NCBI RefSeq assembly: GCF_900240295.1
Contig: NZ_OEQB01000002.1
Location: 248,001-312,000, forward strand
Reading direction: 5' to 3'
DNA length: 64,000 bases
Source of the DNA: Megasphaera vaginalis (ex Bordigoni et al. 2020)
GTDB taxonomy: Bacteria > Bacillota > Negativicutes > Veillonellales > Megasphaeraceae
The notes under the pieces are model-generated. The model searched no databases. It was not told the origin of the DNA and saw nothing but the letters and a program-made list of their open reading frames with translations. This document shows, one piece after another, positions 41,933 to 51,109 of the stretch (positions are counted from its first letter, which is position 1; the number at the start of each line of letters is the position of its first letter). The position numbers and the translations under genes were made by a program.

Positions 41933-44338
41933 ATGGCTCGGTTCTATCGTATCTTGACGAGTTTCGTATGGGGATTCCTTTTTGCCGCCGTCTTGACGGC
42001 GGCGGGGCAGGAGATTGTGCTGTATGACAATACGGCTGATGACGGCTATGGAACGGCGCTGACGGCTTCATTGACCGGCACGGAGTATCGCGTGGAAGGC
42101 GCAGAGATACAGTTGGCCGATCAACTGTCCGCTGTTACGGCTGTCGAGGTTTTCGACTTTCAGGCTGCCGCGTACGGCAAGGCCCGAACCCCTTTATACT
42201 GGTATCCTCACTATGAAACGACAGTCGTCATTGCTGTCGACAGAAATCTTTGTAAAGAGGAAATTACCGGTTGGAATGATTTGCTGAAGAAAAAAATCCA
42301 CGTACAGCTGCCAGTGCAGAAGTTGGAGTTATCGACCATTATCATGGCGGTGACCTACGGTCTGACGCACCAGTTGTCCGGCGATGAAGGATTCGATTTT
42401 TTACGGCAAATGGATGAAGCCGGACTGATTCACTGGGAATACGGGACGTCGGGACTGCAATATTTCAGTCCCGTTGCCGACGGTGCGGCGGAGGCGTATA
42501 TTCTTTTCGATCATCAGGCGGAGCGGTTTCGCAGCCAGGGCGCTTTGTTGGAGGTCATCGTGCCGGCTGAAGGAACTCTCGTATTTACCAAGGGGTTGTT
42601 GGCACGGAGCGAACTGCCTATTAATGGAGCTGTTTTGCGGGAAGTTCTGCGAAACGAATGGCCGGAACGGTACGACGGCCAGCATCGCCCGGCGCAGGTG
42701 CAGCCGCTGTCGGCACAGGATAAACAACTGATTTTACAGGAAAGTTTGCGTTTGGCCGATGAGGAGCAAGCGCTTATCAGCCATTCTCAATATGTAACGA
42801 TCGGCATCGTAGGAGAAAGTATTTTCTTTTGCTTTCCCTTAGTGTTTTTTGCGTTGTTTCTGACCCGTCACATGGAACGCCGGATCATGCAGCGCGGTGT
42901 GCGCAAGGCCGTACTGAGATTGGGAACGGTTCTGGCCCTGTTCATCGGTATTCGCATCCTGAAATATTTGCTGAACGATTCTGCAGGGGCCTTGCTGCGG
43001 CTACTCTGGTATACGTATGGCCCTTTTGAACTGCTTATCACCCTTTTTTTGCTTTGGATCGCCTATAGCATAGATCGTGATGTCGATGATTCGCTGCCGC
43101 CGCGCTGGTTGAAATATCTGGCCGGTGTCGACGGGGCTGTATCGCTCGTTTATCTGACGAATGACTATCATCAACTGGTTTTTACCTTTGCAGACGATTT
43201 TCTGCATTATCAGCATAATTACGGCTACGGCGCCTTGCATCCGCTCTTCCTGCTGCTCATTGCGGCGCAGGCCTTCGGCGCCGTCGGTTGGATGATGTAT
43301 AAGGCTCGCAGGCAGCGAGTGCTGAAGAAAAAAGTCATTGTCCTGATCGTGCTGATCGTGCTGCTGGCGCTGTACCTTTATGCGTATATTGAGGGAATTA
43401 CGCCTTTCAGGCGCACGCAGGTCGTTTTGGTCATCGTTTTTTTCTTGCTGCTCTTTTTGAAAGGCGCCTTGTGGAGCGGCATTATTCCTTCCAATCAGGG
43501 CTATATTAACCTCTTCGTCCATTCCGATTTATCTATGAAGCTTATGCATAAAGACGGAGAAATCGCTTTTTCGTCACGTTTTGCCGGTACGGAAGGCCGT
43601 ATCGTACGTCAGTCGGAACTGCCCATTCGCGGCAGTCTGATACGCTGGGAAGAGGATATCAGTGAGCTTCAGGAAAAACAGGAAAAGCTTCTTCATATCG
43701 GGCAAGCGCTGCAACAATCTTACCGCCTTCTTGGGCAGGAACGGGAACTGCAGCTCGAATCAGGCGTATTCAGGGCCAAAGAACGGCTTTACGATGAAAT
43801 AGAAGCCGTTTTTGCCGAAAAGAAAAGAGAACTCATGAAATATCTGGCTGTTTTGGAACGAGATGATGATTCTGCCGAGTTCTTTCAGGCTATTCGTCGG
43901 CTCAATTTGTTGGCTTGTTTTTTGAAAAAACGTTGTGTCATGTTGCTGCGGGGGAAGGAGCGGCAGGTTTTGGCGGCTCGGGAATTGCATCTTGCCGTAG
44001 AAGAGAGTAAAAAGTATGCCAATGAAGCGGGAATCTCCTGCGCCGTCCTTTATGATCTGTCAGGTGAGGTGCCGACAGAAACGGCGCTGCGCTTTTATGA
44101 TATTATGGAGAATGTTTTGGAACAGGCGATACTGCATCGGTCGGCGCCGCTGATGATCACTTTTTACAAAAAAGAGAGCATCTGCATGACCTTTCGCTTC
44201 GCAGCTGCGGAACCGTGGTTGCAACAGCAGTCGCTGTATGTCAAGAAAAACGGTTCGGACAGCAGCGTGCGGATTTGTGTGCACGATGAAGACGGACTGT
44301 GCGGAATTGATGTGGTGCAGGAGGAGGGAGGTATATGA
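41933..44338 (+). CDS. Membrane sensor: solute-binding-like domain fused to membrane region and degenerate kinase
   Basis: 801 residues. A signal or anchor helix (about 8-25) precedes an exported domain (about 28-280) that reads like a type II periplasmic solute-binding protein (QEIVLYDNTADDGYG, VDRNLCKEEITGWNDLL, GLLARSELPING). Then about eight membrane helices (about 290-520), a PAS-like patch (HKDGEIAFSSRFAG), a coiled coil (LQEKQEKLLHIGQALQQS) and a C-terminal half that keeps an N-box-like helix (YDIMENVLEQAI) but lacks the DxGxG ATP lid and an obvious phospho-His. So it is likely a pseudokinase. GAAGGG precedes ATG 41933. Its stop overlaps the next gene's start. Confidence 0.72.
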   Translation: MARFYRILTSFVWGFLFAAVLTAAGQEIVLYDNTADDGYGTALTASLTGTEYRVEGAEIQLADQLSAVTAVEVFDFQAAAYGKARTPLYWYPHYETTVVIAVDRNLCKEEITGWNDLLKKKIHVQLPVQKLELSTIIMAVTYGLTHQLSGDEGFDFLRQMDEAGLIHWEYGTSGLQYFSPVADGAAEAYILFDHQAERFRSQGALLEVIVPAEGTLVFTKGLLARSELPINGAVLREVLRNEWPERYDGQHRPAQVQPLSAQDKQLILQESLRLADEEQALISHSQYVTIGIVGESIFFCFPLVFFALFLTRHMERRIMQRGVRKAVLRLGTVLALFIGIRILKYLLNDSAGALLRLLWYTYGPFELLITLFLLWIAYSIDRDVDDSLPPRWLKYLAGVDGAVSLVYLTNDYHQLVFTFADDFLHYQHNYGYGALHPLFLLLIAAQAFGAVGWMMYKARRQRVLKKKVIVLIVLIVLLALYLYAYIEGITPFRRTQVVLVIVFFLLLFLKGALWSGIIPSNQGYINLFVHSDLSMKLMHKDGEIAFSSRFAGTEGRIVRQSELPIRGSLIRWEEDISELQEKQEKLLHIGQALQQSYRLLGQERELQLESGVFRAKERLYDEIEAVFAEKKRELMKYLAVLERDDDSAEFFQAIRRLNLLACFLKKRCVMLLRGKERQVLAARELHLAVEESKKYANEAGISCAVLYDLSGEVPTETALRFYDIMENVLEQAILHRSAPLMITFYKKESICMTFRFAAAEPWLQQQSLYVKKNGSDSSVRICVHDEDGLCGIDVVQEEGGI

Positions 44339-45759
44339 CGGAAATTTTTCTATATCCTTCTTCGTGGCGCGCCTGTTTGGTAGTGGCCGCCATGGTCGTG
44401 TTGCTGCTGCAGTTTTTGACCTGGCAGGAAGGGTGGTCCCTTTCCTCTTATCGGAATGCAAGACGGTTTTGTTGGGATATGTCCGTCATGGGGCTGCCCT
44501 TTTCGACACTTGTTGTCTTTGTTTTCTCCTATTCCAGCATTCAGGGAAATTTTTTGCTTATTGATTTTTGCGATACCTTTCGCAGTGCCGTTGTCATCCT
44601 CTGCCTGCTGCAATGTGTTTATTGGTGGAACCAGTGCCCCGGTATCCGTTGGATTCCTGCCGCCGCAGTCGCGTCGCTGCCCGTTTGGGATCACTTCATG
44701 CCTTATCCGCTGTTAGGAGCCCTCGTTTTTTCCCTCTGCTACAGTTGGCGGCAATGGCGACATATCAGGAAAATACAGGCAGACAGCCTATCGGCCTATT
44801 CCATCCAGCAGGCTATCGACAGTATGCCTATGGGCATCATGCTAGCGACGATAGATGGCAAGGGGCTGCTGATCAACAAAGCGATGTTTTATTTGATGAG
44901 GATGCTGTTTAACCAGCATTTTCGCAATGCCCATGAATTATGGCGTCGCCTTCTCGGCTTTGCCGGCGCCTATGGGATCACTAAGGAATACTACGGAGAT
45001 AAGATCTTGTTTCGTTTCCCTGACGGGAAAAGCAAGTTATTTTCCCGAACCGTTTTGCATTGGGGTAAGGAGCAAGCCATACAGATAACCGCTATTGATG
45101 TGACATTGCTCGACTCGCTGAATCAGACCTTGGAAGTGCAAAATGCCCTTTTTGAGCAGAACAGCCACGCTTTGAGAAATTCGCTCAAAAATTTGGAAAA
45201 AGTACAGCAAGGCAGGGCGTATACAGAAGTCGCCAGCAATATTCACGATCTCATGGGACAACGTATTACCATATTCCAACAGTTTCTCAAAAACAGAAGA
45301 CTCAGTGACTACCAAAGCATTATTCCCCTTGTCGGCAGCGTCATGACGGATCTTCGCAGGGAAATTACGATTTCTGCCAAGCAATTATTGAAGCAGTTGT
45401 TGCAGACCTATTGCGGTATCGGTATTCACATCGCTATTGACGGCCAGTTACCGCAAGACGAACGATATTCCGGCATTTTTGTCCGTACGATGCGGGAAGC
45501 TTTTACAAACGCCGTTCTTCACGGCAAGGCGACGGCTATTACGGTGCAACTTGAAGAATCGGAAGAGATGTATCGGATCGTGATTGCCGATAACGGTGAA
45601 GGTTGCGCCGCAATCGTTCCCGGACAAGGGCTGCGCAGCATACGCCAAGCCGTCGAAGGGGCGGGCGGTACGTTGCGGCTTGAAGGACAGCCCCATTTTA
45701 TGTTGGTCGCGGTTTTCCGGAAAGAGCGTGAAACGGAAGGGAGGAATAGCGATGATTAA
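44335..45759 (+). CDS. Sensor histidine kinase, NarL-partner (HisKA_3-like) type
   Basis: 474 residues. About five or six N-terminal membrane helices (residues 10-145) are followed by a PAS-like domain (SIQQAIDSMPMGIMLATIDGKGLLINKAM), a dimerisation helix with candidate phospho-His304 in NIHDLMGQ, and a HATPase domain with N box REAFTNAVLHGKAT and G box IADNGEGC. It should phosphorylate the regulator encoded next. The start overlaps the previous stop (ATGA), and its 3' end overlaps the regulator start by 8 bases, so all three are coupled. Confidence 0.87.
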   Translation: MTEIFLYPSSWRACLVVAAMVVLLLQFLTWQEGWSLSSYRNARRFCWDMSVMGLPFSTLVVFVFSYSSIQGNFLLIDFCDTFRSAVVILCLLQCVYWWNQCPGIRWIPAAAVASLPVWDHFMPYPLLGALVFSLCYSWRQWRHIRKIQADSLSAYSIQQAIDSMPMGIMLATIDGKGLLINKAMFYLMRMLFNQHFRNAHELWRRLLGFAGAYGITKEYYGDKILFRFPDGKSKLFSRTVLHWGKEQAIQITAIDVTLLDSLNQTLEVQNALFEQNSHALRNSLKNLEKVQQGRAYTEVASNIHDLMGQRITIFQQFLKNRRLSDYQSIIPLVGSVMTDLRREITISAKQLLKQLLQTYCGIGIHIAIDGQLPQDERYSGIFVRTMREAFTNAVLHGKATAITVQLEESEEMYRIVIADNGEGCAAIVPGQGLRSIRQAVEGAGGTLRLEGQPHFMLVAVFRKERETEGRNSDD

Positions 45760-46384
45760 GGTATTGATCGTAGATGACCAAAAAATATTGCTTGACGGTA
45801 TTGCCGAGTTGTTTCACGGCAGTGATCTGGTGACCGTCGTCGGCAGCATCACTTTGCCTGATCTGGTGGAGATTTACTGCAGCCGGAAAGCCCCCGATCT
45901 GGTTTTGATGGATATTTGCATGGAGAGCAAAACGACAGGTTTTTTTGTGACGAAACGGCTGAAGAAAAAGTTTCCGAATCTTAAAGTTGTTTTGATGACA
46001 GGGTTTCCCGAATGGAATTTTATTCAGAAAGCCCGTGAAGCCGGTGCCGACAGTTTTATTTACAAAGACGGCTCGGCAGATGATTTTATTTCCTGCATAC
46101 GGCGAACGATGGAAGGCGAACATGTCTATCCTCTTCCGGACGGCAAGGAGTCTTTCGGCTTCGGTTTTTATGACGCCCGGCTGACGCGACGTGAAATGGA
46201 AATTTTGTCTCTGTTGTGTCGAAATATGAGCCGGAAGGAAGTGGCGCAGGCGTTGGGGATCGCAGGGAGTACTGTCAATTTCCATATTAACAATATGCTG
46301 ACGAAAACGGGTCACAAGAACATTGTCGGTCTTGCCGTCGAGGCGGCGAATCGGGGGTATATTGATCCGGAGGTGGGAGAATAG
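45752..46384 (+). CDS. Response regulator, NarL/FixJ family
   Basis: 210 residues. The receiver domain has the acidic pair D8-D9 (LIVDDQ), phospho-acceptor D54 (LVLMDICM) and a KDG turn near residue 108; the C-terminal LuxR-type HTH reads LTRREMEILSLLCRNMSRKEVAQALGIAGSTV (pattern only). It binds DNA once phosphorylated by the adjacent kinase; target genes are not evident in this window. GGGAGGAAT precedes ATG 45752, which lies inside the end of the kinase gene. Confidence 0.93.
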   Translation: MIKVLIVDDQKILLDGIAELFHGSDLVTVVGSITLPDLVEIYCSRKAPDLVLMDICMESKTTGFFVTKRLKKKFPNLKVVLMTGFPEWNFIQKAREAGADSFIYKDGSADDFISCIRRTMEGEHVYPLPDGKESFGFGFYDARLTRREMEILSLLCRNMSRKEVAQALGIAGSTVNFHINNMLTKTGHKNIVGLAVEAANRGYIDPEVGE

Positions 46385-46422
46385 AAAAAGGAAGGACCGT
46401 AAATTTTACAACCCTTGCGTTC

Positions 46423-46460
46423 AAGGCAGCTATCCGTTATAAAGAATAGCTGCCTTTTTG
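46423..46460 (+). terminator. Terminator of the signalling operon
   Basis: AAGGCAGCTAT pairs with ATAGCTGCCTT, followed by a T run, about 40 bases after the regulator stop. Confidence 0.85.
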
Positions 46461-46481
46461 CCGTGTTGAAATGACTACGTG

Positions 46482-46510
46482 AAAATAGGGCACTGCAGTT
46501 GCAGTGCCCT
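46482..46510 (-). terminator. Terminator of the activase-related gene
   Basis: AGGGCACTGCA (46487-46497) and TGCAGTGCCCT (46500-46510) form an 11-bp perfect stem; on the minus strand it is followed by ATTTTC. It lies about 60 bases past the stop of the minus-strand gene. Confidence 0.75.
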
Positions 46511-46566
46511 ACCGGGAGAGAACGGGTCACGCCGAAGTGTTTGAACGGCAAGGCGTATTAGGCCCG

Positions 46567-49500
46567 TTATTTTTTTAACGTGCTGTTGATGCGGACATCT
46601 TTCAAGAAAGGAATCGTCGGCTTTTCCGTTTCGGCCAGAGGTTCCCGAATGCTTTCAAAGGTCGTCGTCAGCATCAGTTTCAGTCGGTTCGTCTGATTGA
46701 CGGAACTGGCGCTGGGATCGTAGTCGATGGCAACAATGTTCGTATCGGGGAAAGCGGCCTTCAAGGTCTTGATCATGCCCTTGCCCGTTACATGATTCGG
46801 CAGGCAGGCCCAAGGCTGGAGGCAGACGATATTTTTGGCTCCACGTTTGATGAGGTCGATCATGTCGCCCGTAAGAAACCAGCCTTCGCCGGCAACGTGA
46901 CCGAGGGAGAGGAATTCTTTCGCTTCGGCGGCAATATCGTAAATGGACGTAATGCTGTCGAAATGACGGCTCTTTTTGACGGCATCGGCATAGGGCTTGC
47001 GATACCAGTCGAGCAGTTTGACGGAAATCTTACTGGCTGCCGAAGAGAGCCACGTGCCGGAAAGATATTTATGGCGGAACTGGCTGTCCAAAAGACCGTA
47101 GTAAAAGAAGTCGGCCAGTCCGGAGACGATGATTTCGCCGCCTTCCTCTTCAATCATGCGGACGATTTGATTGTTGGCGATAGGATGGAATTTGACATAG
47201 ATCTCGCCGACCAAACCGATGCGCGGTTTCTTTTCGCCGGTCATGCCGATGTTGTCAAACTCTTCAATGAGATTGTGAATGTTTTTCCTGAATGTGGCGA
47301 TATCGGCTTTGATCAAATCGGCGGCGCACTTTTTCTGCCATTTTTTGAAGAGCGCTTCCGCAGTCCCTTTGACTTTTTCGTAAGGCCTGGTGCGATACAG
47401 GACCTGCTGGAGGGCATCGCCGTAAATCATCCCCTGTAACAGGCGATGCCAGAAACCGATTTTCGGATCAAAGCCGGGCTGGCGGTTCAAGCCTTTCGTA
47501 TTCAATGAGATGATGGGGATATTCGGCATGTTGGCGTCAGCCAGGGCTTTGCGGATCATGCCAATGTAGTTTGTCGCGCGGCAGCAGCCGCCGGTTTGCG
47601 AGATGATAACCGAAGTGTTGTCCAAATCGTATTTGCCGGATTTTAAGGCCGTGATGATCTGGCCGAGCGACATGATGGCCGGATAGCAGGCGTCATTATG
47701 GATATAGGCCAACCCCGTATCAATGGCCTCCTGACCCTGATGAGGCAATAATTCCATATGAAATCCCGCATGGGCGAAAGCGGCCTGAAACAGGGGAAAG
47801 TGGATCGGCGTCATTTCCGGCGCCAAAATGACATGCGTTTTCTTATCCGCTTTTGTAAAGATCGCTTTTTCATAGGAATAAGGTTCCGTAATCTCTTCGC
47901 TTCGCTGACGATGGTTCATGACGAAAAGCAGCGAGCGGAGACGGATGCGGATTGCGCCGAGATTAGAGCCTTCGTCAATCTTTAGCAGCGTGTGGATTTT
48001 ATGACCGTGTGTCAGTATTTCCTGCACCTGATCGGCAACGATGGCGTCCAGTCCGCAGCCGAAAGAGTTCAGTTCGACGAGCTCCAGATTATCGTGCGCG
48101 GCGACATATTGAGCCGCTCGATAGAGCCGTGAATGATATGACCACTGATCGACGACGCGCAGGTGCCCGGGAAAGCGGCCGAGAGGCGCAACGCCGTCTT
48201 CCGTCAGGACGGCAAGGCCGAGGCTGTTGATCAATTCCGGAATACCGTGATTGATTTCCGGATCGACATGGTAAGGCCTGCCGCTGAGGACGATGGCCCG
48301 TTCGCCGTTTTTATCAAGCATGGCCAGCGTTTTTTCCGTCACGTCGCAGTATTCTTTTTTATACCGTTCTTCTTCGTCCCAAGCAGCTGTCGCTGCAATT
48401 CGGATCTCCTCCTTACCGAGATTCCAGACTTGAAGTTCTTCCTGAAGACGGGGAATAATGCGCTTTTTATCATGGAGCGGCAGGAACGGACAAAGGTATA
48501 CGGTGTTGCTGTCTGCGAGCCGTTCCGACATGTTGTGTCGGATCACTTCGGGATAACTCATGACCATCGGGCAGTTGAACGTATTGTCCTTCGATTCTTC
48601 GGAAGGGCCGTTCTGGATGCAGGGATAAAAAATACGGTCGACACCTTTTTCGAGCAGGTTTTCAATATGGCCGTGGACGAGTTTTGCCGGATAACAGGCC
48701 GAATCTGAAGGGATCGTATCCATCGCTTTCTGAAACAGCGCTTTTGACGATGTGTCGGAAAGGACTACGGTATAGCCGAGCTTCGTAAAGAAGGTAAACC
48801 AGAAGGGGTAATCTTCATACATGTTCAATACCCGCGGCAAGCCGACCGTACCGCGCGGCGCATCGGCAAGGGGGGTGTAATGTGCGAACAGGCGGGCATA
48901 TTTAGTTTTGTAAAGATTGGGGAGTACTTTTCTGGCCGCATTGACGGAGCCGGCGGCGCCGCGTTCACAGCGGTTGCCGGTGATAAAGGAACGGCCGTCG
49001 TTAAATGTGTTGACCGTCAGGAGACAATTATTGGTGCATTGACCGCAATGCCTGATGGACGTATCGACGCGCAAAGCCTCCAGTCCGGCAGCGTCCAGGA
49101 GCGTCGTCTTGACGTGATCGGCATGATAAGCGGAACGGCAGATCAATCCCATTCCGAAGGCTCCCATGAGTCCGGCTATGGATGGCCGGATAACGTGGCG
49201 GCCCAGCAGCTTTTCAAAAGCGCGGAGCACGGCGTCATTGTAAAAGGTACCGCCCTGCACGACGATATGGTTGCCTAATTTGGCAGGGTCTTTGACCTTT
49301 ATTACCTTATATAAGGCGTTCTTAATAACGGAATAAGACAGGCCGGAAGAAATATCGGCCATGGTGGCGCCTTCTTTTTGCGCCTGTTTTACCTTGGAAT
49401 TCATGAAAACGGTGCAGCGCGAGCCCAGATCAATAGGCGCTGAGGCGGTTAGCGCCGCCTTGGAAAAATCTTCTATCGACATGTTCAGTGATTTTGCGAA

Positions 49501-50865
49501 CGTATCCAAAAAGGAACCGCAGCCTGCAGAGCAAGCCTCATTGAGCAAAATGTCTTCAATATGGCCGTCTTTGAGGCGGCTGCACTTCATATCTTGTCCG
49601 CCAATATCCAAAATGAAGTCAACGTCAGGGCAAAAATGAGCGGCAGCTTGGTAGTGTGCGATTGTTTCCACTTCGCCCAAGTCGATATGAAGGGCTTCTT
49701 TCAAAAGAAATTCACCGTAGCCGGTAATGCCTGTTTTGGCGATAAAAGCGGTAGACGGCATTTTCCTGTAAATAGCCGCAATGATATCTTTTGCCGCCTG
49801 TAAAGGACTGCCTTCGTTGTTTTGATAATGAGAATAGAGAATCTTATTGTCTTCGCTGAGCAGCACGGCTTTGATCGTCGTTGACCCGGCATCGATGCCG
49901 AGATAGCAGGGGCCGCTGTATGCGGCAAGATTACCGCGGGCTACGGTATGTGAACCGTGGCGTTTTCTGAATTCAGCCAGTTCTTCCGGCGAGACGAACA
50001 GCGGTTCAATACGATCCGATTTGGCCAATGTCGATTCGTCAACGCTGCGCAATTGTCCCATGAGGTTCATGAAGGATATGGGGGCGGCGTCAAAGCTGCC
50101 GAGGGCTGCGCCGATAGCCACGTAGACCTGTGCGTTTTCAGGGGTGACGACATGCTCCGCATCAAGGTGCAGTGTGTCGGCAAACTGTTGCCGCAGCTGC
50201 GGCAGAAATGTCAGCGGGCCGCCTAAAAAGCAAACGGTGCCACGGATCGGCCGGCCGCAGGCCAGCCCGGTAATCGTCTGCAAAACGATGGATTGCAGTA
50301 CGGAGGCGGAGACGTTTTCTTTGCTGGCGCCGTCATTTAACAGCGCCTGCACATCTGTTTTGGCGAAGACGCCACAGCGCGCGGCAATGGGATAGAGCGT
50401 GTCCGATTTTTCCGCCAGGGCATTCAGTCCGAGCGCATCGGTGTGGAGCAAGGTGGCCATTTGATCGATAAATGCGCCGGTGCCGCCGGCACAATTGCCG
50501 TTCATGCGGTGTTCATTGCCGCCTGTCAGATAGGTGATCTTGGCGTCTTCTCCGCCCAGCTCAATGATTACATCCGACTGCGGGTGGTACGTGCGGACCG
50601 CTTTGGTGCCGGCAATTACTTCCTGGACGAAAGGGATGTGCAGATAATCTGCCAGCGCGATACCGCCGGACCCCGTAATAGCGACGGTGATCTGCTGATC
50701 GCCGAAAATTTCATAAGCATTTTCCAATAGATCCCATACTTTTTGGCGGATGTCCGTATAATGGCGTACATAGCAGGCATGAAGGCACTGCTTCAGGTCG
50801 TTGAGAACGGCAATTTTTACTGTTGTCGAACCGATATCGATGCCGATATGAAGTAAATTTTTCAT
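46567..50865 (-). CDS. Giant acyl-CoA dehydratase activase-related protein (BcrAD/BadFG + DUF2229)
   Basis: About 1432 residues. Two ASKHA ATPase domains in tandem: the first GIDIGSTTVKIAVL with NGNCAGGTGAFIDQMA, the second LGIDAGSTTIKAVLL with NEACSAGCGSFLDTFAKS, whose Cys residues fit the bridging [4Fe-4S] cluster of activases such as HgdC. A DUF2229 region (PRVLNMYEDYPFWFTFFTKLGY, pattern only) and a C-terminal HgdB/DUF-like half with QTGGCCRATNY and further Cys follow. Family members couple ATP hydrolysis to low-potential electron transfer; the partner and substrate of these fused forms are unknown. ATG 50865 has GGTGA at a fair distance; an upstream ATG at 50877 has none. Confidence 0.85.
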   Translation of the reverse strand: MKNLLHIGIDIGSTTVKIAVLNDLKQCLHACYVRHYTDIRQKVWDLLENAYEIFGDQQITVAITGSGGIALADYLHIPFVQEVIAGTKAVRTYHPQSDVIIELGGEDAKITYLTGGNEHRMNGNCAGGTGAFIDQMATLLHTDALGLNALAEKSDTLYPIAARCGVFAKTDVQALLNDGASKENVSASVLQSIVLQTITGLACGRPIRGTVCFLGGPLTFLPQLRQQFADTLHLDAEHVVTPENAQVYVAIGAALGSFDAAPISFMNLMGQLRSVDESTLAKSDRIEPLFVSPEELAEFRKRHGSHTVARGNLAAYSGPCYLGIDAGSTTIKAVLLSEDNKILYSHYQNNEGSPLQAAKDIIAAIYRKMPSTAFIAKTGITGYGEFLLKEALHIDLGEVETIAHYQAAAHFCPDVDFILDIGGQDMKCSRLKDGHIEDILLNEACSAGCGSFLDTFAKSLNMSIEDFSKAALTASAPIDLGSRCTVFMNSKVKQAQKEGATMADISSGLSYSVIKNALYKVIKVKDPAKLGNHIVVQGGTFYNDAVLRAFEKLLGRHVIRPSIAGLMGAFGMGLICRSAYHADHVKTTLLDAAGLEALRVDTSIRHCGQCTNNCLLTVNTFNDGRSFITGNRCERGAAGSVNAARKVLPNLYKTKYARLFAHYTPLADAPRGTVGLPRVLNMYEDYPFWFTFFTKLGYTVVLSDTSSKALFQKAMDTIPSDSACYPAKLVHGHIENLLEKGVDRIFYPCIQNGPSEESKDNTFNCPMVMSYPEVIRHNMSERLADSNTVYLCPFLPLHDKKRIIPRLQEELQVWNLGKEEIRIAATAAWDEEERYKKEYCDVTEKTLAMLDKNGERAIVLSGRPYHVDPEINHGIPELINSLGLAVLTEDGVAPLGRFPGHLRVVDQWSYHSRLYRAAQYVAAHDNLELVELNSFGCGLDAIVADQVQEILTHGHKIHTLLKIDEGSNLGAIRIRLRSLLFVMNHRQRSEEITEPYSYEKAIFTKADKKTHVILAPEMTPIHFPLFQAAFAHAGFHMELLPHQGQEAIDTGLAYIHNDACYPAIMSLGQIITALKSGKYDLDNTSVIISQTGGCCRATNYIGMIRKALADANMPNIPIISLNTKGLNRQPGFDPKIGFWHRLLQGMIYGDALQQVLYRTRPYEKVKGTAEALFKKWQKKCAADLIKADIATFRKNIHNLIEEFDNIGMTGEKKPRIGLVGEIYVKFHPIANNQIVRMIEEEGGEIIVSGLADFFYYGLLDSQFRHKYLSGTWLSSAASKISVKLLDWYRKPYADAVKKSRHFDSITSIYDIAAEAKEFLSLGHVAGEGWFLTGDMIDLIKRGAKNIVCLQPWACLPNHVTGKGMIKTLKAAFPDTNIVAIDYDPSASSVNQTNRLKLMLTTTFESIREPLAETEKPTIPFLKDVRINSTLKK

Positions 50866-50907
50866 TGTATTCACCATGCCGGATAACCGGTCTTTCTGTA
50901 GACTTTT

Positions 50908-50946
50908 TAGACTATAGAATACTGAAATAGTCTATCTTACATTATA
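50908..50946 (-). promoter_or_regulatory. -10 box and inverted repeat at the activase-gene promoter
   Basis: On the minus strand TATAAT (50941-50946) has only a weak -35. Directly downstream, TAGACTAT (50908-50915) and ATAGTCTA (50927-50934) form an 8-bp inverted repeat with an 11-base spacer, covering the likely transcription start. It could be an operator or a 5' mRNA hairpin. Confidence 0.5.
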
Positions 50947-51109
50947 CCATATGAAGCTAATTCGTGAAGAGGAGAAATAGATACGGTTTAAAATAAAAAA
51001 ATCTGTCGAAAGAACAGGCTTTTGATGAAAATATTTTTGGTATTATCCCAGAATAAAGTATGGTACAATGAACGAGAACCATTCATTACGATTTGAAGGA
51101 GGAACTGCA

